A stretch of 64,000 bases of DNA from Xenorhabdus ehlersii (GCF_003610465.1 NZ_RAQI01000002.1:310001-374000); one strand, 5' to 3'; counted from the first letter of the stretch, positions 30,328-40,534 are shown. Notes: generated from the sequence alone by a model not told the origin. Numbers and translations are program-made.

Positions 30328-31409
30328 GTTCACTGACAGCCGATGAATTAACAGACAAAATCAAGCAAGGTGAGGTCATTGAAAAAATCAGTTTGCAGAA
30401 TATTTCCCTGACCGGATGTGACTTATCCGGTGGAATTTTTAGAGAAGTCGATTTTGCAGGTGCTGATTTTTCTCGTACTTTAATAAAAGAAACCTGTTTT
30501 ACCGAGTGCCAGGCACAAAGAGCAATTTTCGACTCGGCTATACTTGAGCAGTGCACTTTTGAACAGTGTAATCTGAGGCTCGCAATCTTTAATAAAAGCA
30601 CATTAACAGACAATGTATTCCATCAATCTGTTTTGGAAAAAACCCAATTTACAGCGACAAAACAGAACAATACCCAGTTTGCATCTTGTTCATTGCAATA
30701 TGCTGATTTCAGTCACAGTGACTTTGAACGAATCACATTTCTTGCGTCATCAATGGATCAAACAAGATTTAGCCACGGTCATTTTCTTTTAGTCACTTTT
30801 TTTCGGCAGGATTTACGAACAAGCGATTTTTCTGCCAGTGAATTTAATAAAACCGTTTTTTTTGAATGCGATCTGCGTAAGCAAAATTTCCATAAACAAA
30901 CCCTTAAAATGTGTCAATTTATGGATAGCCAGCTTGAATCCGTCAATTTCAATCACGCCATACTGACTAATTGCAATTTCAAAGGTGCCATTTTAAAAGA
31001 TGCCTTACTATCAAATGTCAATGCAACCCAGGCATTATTTACCGAAGCAGATTTAACCCGAGCCCGTTGCAAAAACAGCTTGTTCGAACAAGCCCTTTTT
31101 ATTGATGCATCCCTTGAATCTGCCGATTTTCGGCACAGTAACCTGGCATTGGCAGTCATGCACAAAGTACAGGCAATGAATGCACAATTCACCGGTTGTA
31201 ATATGCCTTACACGGATTTTTCCTATGCAAACGTCAACAACAGTGATTTTCGCACTGCTCAATTTATGAGAACACTTTTTCATCGTGCTCAACAAATTGG
31301 AACACTATTTTCTGACCGCCAAGGTATTCTGGAAAATGATCCTGAACTATTTGCCGCTGAAGAGTGGAATACACAACATAACAAGATTTCATCAGGAGAA
31401 TCAAAATGA
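30324..31409 (+). CDS. Pentapeptide-repeat protein in T6SS locus
   Basis: A 361-residue protein made almost wholly of A/C-(D/N)-(L/F)-x-x pentapeptides from about residue 20 (ISLTGCDLSGGIFREVDFAG) to 325. It resembles the C-terminal half of the preceding 861-residue protein, suggesting a duplicated module. Cysteine is frequent at the first position. Start ATG overlaps the upstream stop, and its own stop overlaps the DUF3540 start, so it is translated as part of a tight block. Function unknown; probably part of effector loading or tip decoration. Confidence 0.82.
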   Translation: MSSLTADELTDKIKQGEVIEKISLQNISLTGCDLSGGIFREVDFAGADFSRTLIKETCFTECQAQRAIFDSAILEQCTFEQCNLRLAIFNKSTLTDNVFHQSVLEKTQFTATKQNNTQFASCSLQYADFSHSDFERITFLASSMDQTRFSHGHFLLVTFFRQDLRTSDFSASEFNKTVFFECDLRKQNFHKQTLKMCQFMDSQLESVNFNHAILTNCNFKGAILKDALLSNVNATQALFTEADLTRARCKNSLFEQALFIDASLESADFRHSNLALAVMHKVQAMNAQFTGCNMPYTDFSYANVNNSDFRTAQFMRTLFHRAQQIGTLFSDRQGILENDPELFAAEEWNTQHNKISSGESK

Positions 31410-32026
31410 CGAAGCCCGCTTATGCACTTTCCTCATTCACCCTTAATACTGAGCCATTACAGCAGATGACCGGCCAGATTGTTAACGTTCTTCCAGATGG
31501 TAGTTTTATGGCGGAAAGCCATGACAACCGTGGCTGGCATTGCCGACAAGCTGTCAGCTGTTTATTGACACCCAGCATGGGGGATACGGTATTAATTACG
31601 AAAACCAACAATCAACTCTGGATATTAGCCATATTGGAACGGACAGAACAACAGCACATTGCTGAAATCAGCGTCCCAGGTGATCTCACAATCACCTCAC
31701 AAGGGAACCTAAGTATGCACAGCAACGGATTCGCTATCACAGCCAATAATGGGAATTGTCATATCAATGAAATGCAATATAGCGGGGAATCCCTGTCTGC
31801 ATGGATCTCAATAACTCGTCTGGTTGGTAATCAGTTCGAATCTCTTTGGAAAACAGTCACACAACTGAGTCATCGTCTATTTCGTCATACCACACAAACA
31901 GAGCAGGTTCGTGCAGGTCAATTAGATATGCAGGCTGAAAATTATGCCCGATTACATGCCCAACAGGCTATTGTCTCTGCAAAAGCCATGACCAAAATCG
32001 ACGCTGAACAAATTCATATCGGCTAA
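31406..32026 (+). CDS. DUF3540 domain protein of T6SS spike block
   Basis: Protein of 206 residues. The N-terminal half is OB/gp5-like (GQIVNVLPDGSFMAESHDNR; MGDTVLITKTNNQLWILAIL), and the C-terminal half has short repeats rich in Gln and His. DUF3540 proteins occur with DUF2169 and PAAR-like genes in T6SS loci. It overlaps the preceding gene by four bases and ends 12 bases before the PAAR-like gene. Probably a tip or adaptor component; the exact role is unknown. Confidence 0.82.
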   Translation: MTKPAYALSSFTLNTEPLQQMTGQIVNVLPDGSFMAESHDNRGWHCRQAVSCLLTPSMGDTVLITKTNNQLWILAILERTEQQHIAEISVPGDLTITSQGNLSMHSNGFAITANNGNCHINEMQYSGESLSAWISITRLVGNQFESLWKTVTQLSHRLFRHTTQTEQVRAGQLDMQAENYARLHAQQAIVSAKAMTKIDAEQIHIG

Positions 32027-32038
32027 GGATAAGACTCT

Positions 32039-32431
32039 ATGTTTGCTAACACTCAAGGTGGTGGAATGGATATAGCCGTTCCCGATGTTTGCCTGACACC
32101 AATGTTTACACCTGTACCTGTGCCTTATCCTAATATGGCACAAGGCACTACCGGTATAAGCAATGCCACCAATATCTTATTTATGGGTTGTCCAGCCCAT
32201 AATTTGGCAACAACCATACCCATGACAACAGGAGATAATTCCGGCGTCAATGGTGGTGTAGCTGCCGGCACCGTAATGGGTAATGCCCGCCATGTAATGG
32301 GGGCCAATTCCGTCTTGATCAAAGGCTCTCCGGCAACCCGGATTTCCAGTTCTACTATGCAAAATTCGACTAATGCCATGGGTTCACGCATTGTACCCAG
32401 CCAAACAAAAGTTCTTATCACGGCCGCTTAA
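32039..32431 (+). CDS. PAAR-like (DUF4150) spike-tip protein
   Basis: A 130-residue protein of the DUF4150/PAAR-like type, thought to form the sharp cone on the VgrG trimer. Typical segments are MFANTQGGGMDIAVPDVCLT and the conserved VMGNARHVMGANSVLIKGSP near residues 79-98. The domain occupies the whole protein; no C-terminal toxin extension is fused. In many loci a toxin gene follows this position, but here tssJ begins 33 bases later. Confidence 0.88.
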   Translation: MFANTQGGGMDIAVPDVCLTPMFTPVPVPYPNMAQGTTGISNATNILFMGCPAHNLATTIPMTTGDNSGVNGGVAAGTVMGNARHVMGANSVLIKGSPATRISSSTMQNSTNAMGSRIVPSQTKVLITAA

Positions 32432-32464
32432 CTTTTTGACTTTTTTATTTATTAACAGTGCATT

Positions 32465-33043
32465 ATGCCTAAATATGCTTTAACAAACATGATGACCATG
32501 TTTCTTTCACCCAGTAAAAAAGTGGCAAAAAGTGGCTTCCTATCCATAGTATCGATAACCACCGCATTGATAGCCATAACGGGTTGCTCATCAAAAGCAA
32601 ATTTGCCGCCCTATAAACTCATCTTCAATACAGAATCTAATGTAAATGATTCCGCACCCGTGAAGGTAGATGTCTTTTTACTAAAATCGAATGAAGAGTT
32701 TATGTCTGCCGATTTTTTTTCCCTGCAAGACAAAGCTCAGAATACGTTAGGCGATAAACTGGTTAATAAAAACCTATTGTTTATACACCCTTTTCAACCT
32801 ACGCATTGCCTGTTGGAAAAAAACCAACCGGAAGCTAACTACATCGGACTTATCGCTGAGTATAAAGAATTGAACGGCAAGAAATGGCGTATTTCATTTC
32901 CCGTTCCTGTACCTGAAAAGCCCTCTTTTTACGAATTTTGGCGCACTCCTTCTGACGAACTACGTCTATGCGTAAAGGTCACTAACACTGGCTTAAGTCT
33001 CATCAAAGAATGCAACTTGAGTTGTGTGACAGGAGATAAATAA
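32465..33043 (+). CDS. tssJ: T6SS outer-membrane lipoprotein TssJ (VasD/Lip)
   Basis: Outer-membrane lipoprotein that anchors the TssJLM trans-envelope complex. It has 192 residues. A lipobox lies at residues 37-41 (AITGC) after a rather long N-terminal region, so the true start may be an internal Met (for example residue 9 or 10). The mature beta-sandwich contains YKLIFNTESNVNDSAPVKVD and LLFIHPFQP. Five bases separate it from tssK. Confidence 0.88.
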   Translation: MPKYALTNMMTMFLSPSKKVAKSGFLSIVSITTALIAITGCSSKANLPPYKLIFNTESNVNDSAPVKVDVFLLKSNEEFMSADFFSLQDKAQNTLGDKLVNKNLLFIHPFQPTHCLLEKNQPEANYIGLIAEYKELNGKKWRISFPVPVPEKPSFYEFWRTPSDELRLCVKVTNTGLSLIKECNLSCVTGDK

Positions 33044-33047
33044 GATA

Positions 33048-34394
33048 ATGAATAAATCAGAAAAAGTTATCTGGACAGAAGGCATGTTTTTACGCCCCCA
33101 CCACTTCCAGCAGGCTGAAAACTACCTGGAAGCCTATATCCGTGAATGGGGAATAGCACAAAACCCTTACTATTGGGGGTTTTTAACTCTCGAATTGGAT
33201 CAGGAACTGCTTAATCGGGGTAAAGTCAGCCTTTTCACAGCCAGTGGTATTTTCCCTGACGGAACCCCCTTTAGTTTTGATGCCACCAATGCACCCACGC
33301 CCTTACAGCTTGGTGAAAACCCGTCTGATAACCATGTTGTTCTGGCTTTACCGACTTGTCAGCGAGGGAAAGAAGAGGTCATTTTCAGTGAAAAAAGCGA
33401 TTCCCTGGCCCGCTTTGTTAGCTTTGAAGCTGAAGTCAACGACTTTAATGCCATGTCTGTTGGCAATGCTGCGATACAATTTGGCAAAATGCGTTTGCGC
33501 CTGATGTTGGAATCTGATTTAACTCCCGAGTGGACCGCATTGGGTCTTGTATATGTCATAAATAAAACGAATGACAAGAAACGCTATCTTGACTCGCGAT
33601 TTATTCCGCCCCTGCTCAACTGCCATGTGAATCCACAAATAGAAAGTTTTATCAATCAAATACAAGACTTACTAGAACAGCGCCGCCAACAAATTAGCCA
33701 GCGCCTGTTACAGTTGGGGCGATACAATGATTCTGAGATTATGGACTTTCTCTTGCTGTCACTTTTAAATCGCTATAGCGGCCAGATGAACCATATGCAG
33801 AACCTGTCGCTATTGCATCCAGAACGGTTATTCAACGAATGGCTACAATTTGCCACTGAATTGGCGACATTCTCCCAACGCCGTGTACCGGAAGAAAATT
33901 TACCTCTCTACAATCATGACAATTTAACACAGTGCTTCAACCAACTTATGTTCCAACTACGCCAAGGGTTATCAATCATTCTTGAAGAACATGCCATTCA
34001 GTTGCCATTAACGGAATACTCTCATGGCTTGAATATCGCAACGTTACCCGACGCCAATATGATACATACGTTCAGCTTTATTCTGGCCATCCATGCCGAT
34101 GTTGCAAATGATATGCTCATGAACAAATTCCCTGCCCAAATGAAAATTGCCCCCGTTGGTCGTATACGTGAATTGGTTCAATTGCAATTACCCGGCATCT
34201 CACTACGATCCATGCCATCTGTGCCCAGACAAATTCCCTGGCATTCAGGTTATGTCTATTTTGAACTAGAAAAAGAGGGTGACTTATGGAAACAGATGGA
34301 GAAATCCAGCGGTTTTGCCTTACATCTGGCCGGTGAGTTCCCTGGCTTGGACATAGAATTTTGGGCGGTCCGTAATCAGGAAAAATCGAGGTAA
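33048..34394 (+). CDS. tssK: T6SS baseplate protein TssK
   Basis: Cytoplasmic trimeric baseplate component that links the baseplate to the membrane complex. It has 448 residues, the family length. The N-terminus carries the hallmark VIWTEGMFLRPHHFQQ (residues 6-21). The C-terminal domain includes FSFILAIHADVAND and PGISLRSMPSVPRQIPWHSG, followed by YVYFELEKEGDLWKQME. Between tssJ and tssL in the usual order. Confidence 0.96.
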   Translation: MNKSEKVIWTEGMFLRPHHFQQAENYLEAYIREWGIAQNPYYWGFLTLELDQELLNRGKVSLFTASGIFPDGTPFSFDATNAPTPLQLGENPSDNHVVLALPTCQRGKEEVIFSEKSDSLARFVSFEAEVNDFNAMSVGNAAIQFGKMRLRLMLESDLTPEWTALGLVYVINKTNDKKRYLDSRFIPPLLNCHVNPQIESFINQIQDLLEQRRQQISQRLLQLGRYNDSEIMDFLLLSLLNRYSGQMNHMQNLSLLHPERLFNEWLQFATELATFSQRRVPEENLPLYNHDNLTQCFNQLMFQLRQGLSIILEEHAIQLPLTEYSHGLNIATLPDANMIHTFSFILAIHADVANDMLMNKFPAQMKIAPVGRIRELVQLQLPGISLRSMPSVPRQIPWHSGYVYFELEKEGDLWKQMEKSSGFALHLAGEFPGLDIEFWAVRNQEKSR

Positions 34395-34402
34395 CGAAGC
34401 CA

Positions 34403-35623
34403 ATGACGCAGGAAAAGCAGAAAACTGAACATAAAGTGCTTTCTAATGATACCAATCGTAACCCGTTGGTTTCTGCCGCAAATCCATTGTTAAATACTAT
34501 TCCCCAGATCCGGCATTCAATTGTTCACCCTGATCCAACCCATTTACGCCAGCAACTGATCAATGAAATCCGGCGCTTCGAAGTGGAATGCCAACAAGTC
34601 AACGTGCCCTATAACGTGATCATTGGTGCCCGCTACTGTCTATGCACCGCATTGGATGAAGCAGCAGCACTCACTCCTTGGGGGCTGCGCAGTGTTTGGT
34701 CTGGCAGTGGCCTGCTCGTCACTTTTCATAATGAGACTTGGGGAGGCGAAAAATTTTTCCAGTTATTAGCCAAGTTATCACAAAATCCCAGGGATAATTT
34801 GCTTCTATTAGAGCTCATTAACTTCTGTCTCCTGCTTGGATTCGAAGGGCGTTATCGTGTCATCGATAACGGCCGTACCCAATTGGAAACCGTGAAACAA
34901 CGCTTATTCCAGTTAATAAGTTCAATTAGAGGTAATAACCCCATTGAATTATCAAAAAAAATACAAGCCATTACCTTGCCGAATAAACCCCAACACATTT
35001 CCTTACCAGTATGGATCTCTATAGCGATATTAAGTTTTCTGGTATGTATCTTGTATATAAACCTGAACTGGCAGTTGAATGATAGGGTTAATCCCATTTT
35101 GGCAAAAATCTACCAGACTAATTTGCCCAATGTAACGGTCAGCGATAGGGTATTTCCGTCTGCACCACTCCCCCTGAACCTGCAAAGCAGGCTACAGGAT
35201 GAAATAACTGCGGGATTATTGGACGTCACTGACATGCCTGATAGAAGCGTGATCACGCTAAAAGGAGATGGTTTATTCAATACCAGCTCCATTCAGATCA
35301 AAAGTCGTTATTTGGATGTCATCAGGCGGATTGCTGAAGTATTAAACCACTTTAACGGAGAAATCCTGGTTGTCGGGTATACCGATAATATTCCCATTAA
35401 TACCCGTTTTTCCCGTTTTTCATCCAATAATGCTTTATCACTAGCGAGAGCCAAGTCTGTGCAAAAAGAGCTACAACGTTACCTAAACCAGCCAGAAAGA
35501 GTCAAAACAGAGGGAAAAGGTGCCCAAAATCCTTTAGTTCCAAATAATACTGCCAGTAATCGAGCCAAAAACAGACGAGTCGAAATCACACTGTTAGTTT
35601 CTCCTGTAAGCCAAACGATGTAA
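34403..35623 (+). CDS. tssL: T6SS inner-membrane protein TssL (DotU) with OmpA-like peptidoglycan-binding domain
   Basis: Inner-membrane component of the TssJLM complex, 406 residues. A cytoplasmic DotU/IcmH domain spans about 50-200 (YCLCTALDEAAALTPWG). A single membrane helix is near 205-227 (PVWISIAILSFLVCILYI). The periplasmic C-terminus is OmpA/MotB-like, near 285-400 (VVGYTDNIPI; LSLARAKSVQ; GKGAQNPL; NRAKNRRVEI). The domain fusion supplies the cell-wall anchor, which is common in this class. Confidence 0.95.
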   Translation: MTQEKQKTEHKVLSNDTNRNPLVSAANPLLNTIPQIRHSIVHPDPTHLRQQLINEIRRFEVECQQVNVPYNVIIGARYCLCTALDEAAALTPWGLRSVWSGSGLLVTFHNETWGGEKFFQLLAKLSQNPRDNLLLLELINFCLLLGFEGRYRVIDNGRTQLETVKQRLFQLISSIRGNNPIELSKKIQAITLPNKPQHISLPVWISIAILSFLVCILYINLNWQLNDRVNPILAKIYQTNLPNVTVSDRVFPSAPLPLNLQSRLQDEITAGLLDVTDMPDRSVITLKGDGLFNTSSIQIKSRYLDVIRRIAEVLNHFNGEILVVGYTDNIPINTRFSRFSSNNALSLARAKSVQKELQRYLNQPERVKTEGKGAQNPLVPNNTASNRAKNRRVEITLLVSPVSQTM

Positions 35624-35635
35624 GGAAATTAAGAC

Positions 35636-38600
35636 ATGCTGAATGCACTTTTTTCTATCATCACCAGCCGGTTAACATGGAGTTTTCTTGGAGTAACGGC
35701 TATTTCTTTTTTCATCTGGTTCATTGGTCCCATTATTTCTATTGGTAATAAGTTACCTTTTGAAACAAAGACAATACGAATCATTACCATTGTTTCTTTT
35801 TACTTGCTCTGGTTATTAGTCAAAGTAATGCCGCGGTTATACCAATCATGGCTTAACCAAAAGCTGGCCAAGAAATTGAATATCACTAAAGATGAAAACG
35901 AAGAAAATAAGCAGAATGAACAATATATTACATTGGCAGAACGTTTCTCTGATGCTGCCAGATTATTGAAAAAAGCCTATTTTTCTGGTTGGTATAATAA
36001 AAACAAACCGGGCTGGATAAACTTTTTCAGCCGACAATATATATATCAATTACCCTGGTATCTGGTTATCGGTGCCCCCAGTTCAGGCAAAACTACAGCC
36101 CTGACAAACTCTGGCCTACATTTTCCTCTGTCAGACTATCTGGGTAAATCCGCACTGTACAGTATGCAAGACATGAATAGCTGTAGCTGGTGGTTCACCA
36201 ATAAAGCCGTTCTACTAGATACTACAGGTCGCTATGTCACACAGGATAATTTTCACCAACAGGAGGCTGAGGAATGGAAAAATTTCATCCGACTGTTGAA
36301 AAAATACCGGATACGCCAACCACTTAATGGAATTATTATCACTATTAGTGTGGAAGATTTACTCAATCCATCCACTGAAAAACGGGATCAGCAGGCTTAT
36401 ATGCTGCGCAAACGCCTGTCAGAGTTACATGAACAACTTAAGATACAGTTCCCTATTTATATCATGATCACCAAGACTGATTTATTAAAAGGATTTAGTG
36501 CTTATTTTTCCCATTTTGACAAAAAATCCCGTGAGCAAATTTGGGGATTTAATTTCCCATGGAATAATTCTTCACGGGGCAAATGGAATAAAGGTCTTGA
36601 TTTTGATTTGAATGAAATTCTTAATCAACAATATAGCCAATTAGAATTGCGGTTACATGCTGAATTACCTTCTATTCTCTTAAACGGACACAATTCACAA
36701 CAATGTGCCGAAAGTTATTTGTTCCCGCAAGAATTTGCATCCCTGCGCCCGCTGATCGCACAATATCTTGAAATCGTATTCGCAAAGTCGGGATTTGAAA
36801 TACCCTACTATCCACGAGGGCTCTATTTTACCAGTGGAACACAAACAGGATTTCCCTTTGACAATGTCATGGAGAAATTTAACCGCAATTTTCAGTTACC
36901 AACAAATAACAATAGTGAGGCCATGTCATGGGAGAATAATAAAGGAATTGTTCATCCTACCCCGACCAGCCAGGCTTACTTTATAAAAAATTTACTGGAA
37001 AATATCTTCAATGAAGCGGGAATTGCCGGTTATAACCGCTGGTGGATATACCGCAAACGCTTTCTGGGAGGGTTGGGATATGTTGTTTCAGTGGCAATAC
37101 TGGCATTGGTGGCTAATTTACTTTTGACCAGCTACAACAATAACAAAGATTATCTGATGGAAGTGCAAGCCAGATTTCCAGCCATTGCAAAACAAAGCAC
37201 TGACTTAAAGAAAAACGCCAATGATATTTATGCGTTGCTTCCTATTTTAAACAGTTTGGTTCATTTAGATAAAAGCCAACGTTTTTCCTTAAATGATCCT
37301 CCCTTATCCTATCGAATGGGGTTGTATTGTGGTGAACAAATCAGTGATGCCAGCCGTTTTCTATATAGAAAAGCACTACAAACATTATTGTTGCCCCAGA
37401 TAGCAACAATCATCACTAACCAGATGCATGATGACAATCACGATGACATAGAGAACACCTACAATACACTAAAGGCTTATCAAATGTTATACCAGCCTAA
37501 GCATTATGATGGTAAGTTTCTGCATAACTGGGTCATGCAATATTTGGAAACCCAATTAAAAGCAGACACAACCCAACAGCATTTGCAACAAATCGAGGAA
37601 CATATCGGCCAATTGTTAGATAACCAGGTTGTCACATCCCCTTTCATTCGTGACGACGCTCTGATCGAAAAAAAACAGCAATTAATTAGCAGAATCCCAC
37701 CAGCACAACGTGCTTATAATTATATGAAGGACAAATTAATCAATGATCCCAATTTAGCTCCCGTAAATCTGGAATCACTTGCTGGCCCCCAAGCTGAATT
37801 GGCTTTCTCACGCATCAGTGGCACACCCATTACAGATGGTATATCGGGGATGTTTACCCCTGCTGGTTATCAACAAGGTTTTGAAAAAAAACTCAATACT
37901 TTTCTAACAACCTTATATTCACAAGACAGCTGGGTGCTTGGTAGCTATGCCAAAAAGCAAACCGATAAGGAAATAAAATCCTCCGTTAAGCAATTTTATA
38001 TTAACGACTACATATATCAGTGGACCGAGTTTCTGGCGGATATTGGTTTGAGAAATATCGATAGCCTGGAGCAACGGATCAACACTTCACGCCTGTTGTC
38101 TTCTTTTGGTTCACCTATGCGTAACCTTTTAATTAATATCAGTAAAAACGTTATACTGAATGAAAGTAGCAATAATATCAGACAACTCAACAATATTGTG
38201 AAGAGCCGTGTTGTGAAGAACCAATCAGATAAGTTAACGAAATTAGTGCCCAAACAAATAATGCCAGATAATAATCAACCTACACCAGAACAAGAATTAG
38301 AAGAATATTTTTCACAAATTATTGCGTTAGCAAAAAGACCAAATAAAAACACCCAAAGTATCCCCTTTGATAAGACCTTAAAAGACATTGGCGAGTTATA
38401 CCTTTATTTAACCTCAGTACAAAATGCAACCAATGCGGGAATGCCCTTGCCTCCTGGTCAGATTATCACGCAGCTACAAGCAACATCAGCCCTCCTGCCT
38501 ATGCCGTTCAGGAGCATAGTTTCTTCACTCGCAGTTGGAGCCAGTAGCGATACCCAGCTTAGTGACATGAAAAATGTCGGTAAGCATCTCAGTACAGAAA

Positions 38601-39307
38601 TCGGCAGTTTTTGCAACCAAGCGATTGCCAATCGCTATCCGTTGAACCCTAATGCAAGGCAGGACATCAAGCCCGATGACATGGCACGAATGTTTGCCCC
38701 AGGAACAGGCTTAATGGACAGTTTTTTCCAGAAAAGTTTAGTGGGTAAAGTCGATACGGCCCTCCCAAGATGGCAATTTATGCCCGGTGTGAATGGCAAG
38801 CCCTTGCCAGGGGGGGAAAAGCTGCTTAAGCCTTTCCAACAGGCCCAGATTATCCGCAATACGTTATTTACCAACGGAACCCCAACGCCATCATTCCGCG
38901 TCATGGTTCGTCCTATCAACATGGGTAACGATATATTGAGTATGGTGCTCGATGTAGATGGACAGATATTAGAATACAGTCACGGCCCGCAACTTTCACA
39001 ACTCATTAGCTGGCCTGGCCCTGCCAATATCAATCAGGTTCGTATTCAATTGAACCTAACTAATGGTACAACCGCAAACTTATCAACGTCAGGTTTCTGG
39101 GCACTAAATCGATTGCTGGATCATGCAAAACGTACCTGGCGTGGTAAAACAGAGAACCCAACCAATATCGGTGATATGAGCTTATGGGCAAGATTTAATA
39201 TTAGTGGTCATACTGTCTTGCTGGAATTTACCCCGAACAGCATTTTTAGCCCGTTTAATCTCCCTGCTTTCTCGTGCCCAAATCCAGAACTGTTTCAAGC
39301 AGCATGA
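35636..39307 (+). CDS. tssM: T6SS inner-membrane protein TssM (IcmF/VasK)
   Basis: Large scaffold of the trans-envelope complex, 1223 residues. Two N-terminal membrane segments (about 13-35 and 48-66) and a third near 475-495 are visible. An intact Walker A, GAPSSGKTT, is at 146-154, with LLDTTGRY further on. IcmF-related and C-terminal VasK domains follow, ending in a beta-rich stretch (VLLEFTPNSIFSPFNLPAFS) near the C-terminus that binds TssJ in characterised systems. The intact P-loop suggests nucleotide binding, which is needed in some but not all systems. Confidence 0.96.
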   Translation: MLNALFSIITSRLTWSFLGVTAISFFIWFIGPIISIGNKLPFETKTIRIITIVSFYLLWLLVKVMPRLYQSWLNQKLAKKLNITKDENEENKQNEQYITLAERFSDAARLLKKAYFSGWYNKNKPGWINFFSRQYIYQLPWYLVIGAPSSGKTTALTNSGLHFPLSDYLGKSALYSMQDMNSCSWWFTNKAVLLDTTGRYVTQDNFHQQEAEEWKNFIRLLKKYRIRQPLNGIIITISVEDLLNPSTEKRDQQAYMLRKRLSELHEQLKIQFPIYIMITKTDLLKGFSAYFSHFDKKSREQIWGFNFPWNNSSRGKWNKGLDFDLNEILNQQYSQLELRLHAELPSILLNGHNSQQCAESYLFPQEFASLRPLIAQYLEIVFAKSGFEIPYYPRGLYFTSGTQTGFPFDNVMEKFNRNFQLPTNNNSEAMSWENNKGIVHPTPTSQAYFIKNLLENIFNEAGIAGYNRWWIYRKRFLGGLGYVVSVAILALVANLLLTSYNNNKDYLMEVQARFPAIAKQSTDLKKNANDIYALLPILNSLVHLDKSQRFSLNDPPLSYRMGLYCGEQISDASRFLYRKALQTLLLPQIATIITNQMHDDNHDDIENTYNTLKAYQMLYQPKHYDGKFLHNWVMQYLETQLKADTTQQHLQQIEEHIGQLLDNQVVTSPFIRDDALIEKKQQLISRIPPAQRAYNYMKDKLINDPNLAPVNLESLAGPQAELAFSRISGTPITDGISGMFTPAGYQQGFEKKLNTFLTTLYSQDSWVLGSYAKKQTDKEIKSSVKQFYINDYIYQWTEFLADIGLRNIDSLEQRINTSRLLSSFGSPMRNLLINISKNVILNESSNNIRQLNNIVKSRVVKNQSDKLTKLVPKQIMPDNNQPTPEQELEEYFSQIIALAKRPNKNTQSIPFDKTLKDIGELYLYLTSVQNATNAGMPLPPGQIITQLQATSALLPMPFRSIVSSLAVGASSDTQLSDMKNVGKHLSTEIGSFCNQAIANRYPLNPNARQDIKPDDMARMFAPGTGLMDSFFQKSLVGKVDTALPRWQFMPGVNGKPLPGGEKLLKPFQQAQIIRNTLFTNGTPTPSFRVMVRPINMGNDILSMVLDVDGQILEYSHGPQLSQLISWPGPANINQVRIQLNLTNGTTANLSTSGFWALNRLLDHAKRTWRGKTENPTNIGDMSLWARFNISGHTVLLEFTPNSIFSPFNLPAFSCPNPELFQAA

Positions 39308-39356
39308 TTGATATCCTTACGGTGAACTTGTTAACTGAATATAAGCTGAAAATACC

Positions 39357-40439
39357 ATGAATATTGATGCCTTACTCACCCCAATCAGTGTGGAATTTCC
39401 TTGCGGGGAAGACCTCGAATACGATGATGAATTTCTGGCATTAGAGCAGAACCTAATCGAAAAGCCGGAACAGCAGTTTGGTGATGTACTCATCCCTGCT
39501 GAGCCACCCAACTGGATAGAGGTGGAAAAAAAAGCCACTCACCTACTGTCCCGTTCCAAAGATCTGCGTGTCATCATCGCCCTTATGCAAGCATGGTTAA
39601 ATATTCGAGGAGTATGTGGGTATGCCGATGGACTGAGTTTACTACGCCAAACCCTGGAACGTTATTGGGAAGATGTGTGGCCAAAATTAAAGTTTAATGG
39701 TGAATATGATCCCTTATTCCGCCTAAACACGCTGGCCATCATTGAAGATGGTTCACCATGTACGATAAAAGCTCAAAACTCGATTCTACTCAGGAGTGCT
39801 TCAACGGAATTGTCATTACAGGAAATTTGTTTACTGCTTAATGGTACGGTAACCGAAATCAAAGATTATACTGGCGGACGCACTAGATTAATTAACGAAT
39901 TACACCAACAATCTAATAGCCCTGAAATCTTGGCAATCATCACCATTCATGAGCAACTTACTGCCTTGATTGAAATTATTCGCCATAATTTATCCGACAA
40001 TTACATACCCGAATTGCCACAGTTTTTAAAACAGTTGGATACCATCATCGGATTTTTTCCCATACATAAACCAGGAACAGGTATTCCGGGGCATTCTGGC
40101 GGCACAAGAACATTTGAGTCCGAACCTATGCAACAAAACAGCGCAGCGGAGCAAATAACTTCCCCAACCACAATCCTTGAGTCCCTTGAAAAAGGGGCAT
40201 TTTCCCATTGGCGAGAAATCGAAGTCAGTAACCGTGATGATGCACGCATTTTATTAGAAAAAGCTAAAACTTATTTTCTTCAACATGAGCCAAGCCATCC
40301 TGCGCCTATGATGATTGACCGCATCCTACGGCTGATTGACAGTGATTTTATTAATATCATCTACGATCTTGTTCCTGAAGGATTAAATCAGCTTGAGAGC
40401 GTTTTTGGTCGCCCCAATAACCCTGATGTGGTGGATTAA
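39357..40439 (+). CDS. tssA: T6SS protein TssA (ImpA N-terminal domain)
   Basis: Cytoplasmic protein that primes tail assembly and stays at the sheath end. It has 360 residues. The ImpA N-terminal domain covers about 8-130 (LTPISVEFPCGEDLEYDDEF; WPKLKFNGEYDPLFRLNTLA). The C-terminal part is short (SREAD-like SNRDDARILLEKAKTYF near 288-305; EPSHPAPMMIDR), matching the short TssA class. Start 49 bases after tssM with a weak ribosome site. Confidence 0.92.
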   Translation: MNIDALLTPISVEFPCGEDLEYDDEFLALEQNLIEKPEQQFGDVLIPAEPPNWIEVEKKATHLLSRSKDLRVIIALMQAWLNIRGVCGYADGLSLLRQTLERYWEDVWPKLKFNGEYDPLFRLNTLAIIEDGSPCTIKAQNSILLRSASTELSLQEICLLLNGTVTEIKDYTGGRTRLINELHQQSNSPEILAIITIHEQLTALIEIIRHNLSDNYIPELPQFLKQLDTIIGFFPIHKPGTGIPGHSGGTRTFESEPMQQNSAAEQITSPTTILESLEKGAFSHWREIEVSNRDDARILLEKAKTYFLQHEPSHPAPMMIDRILRLIDSDFINIIYDLVPEGLNQLESVFGRPNNPDVVD

Positions 40440-40534
40440 ATTAGTCGGAATATGTGTACGTTACTTACCAAATTGCGGCTTAAAGCTAAAAAGGGTATCA
40501 ACTTAGTTATCCAGACAATAACGGAGAATGTGTT

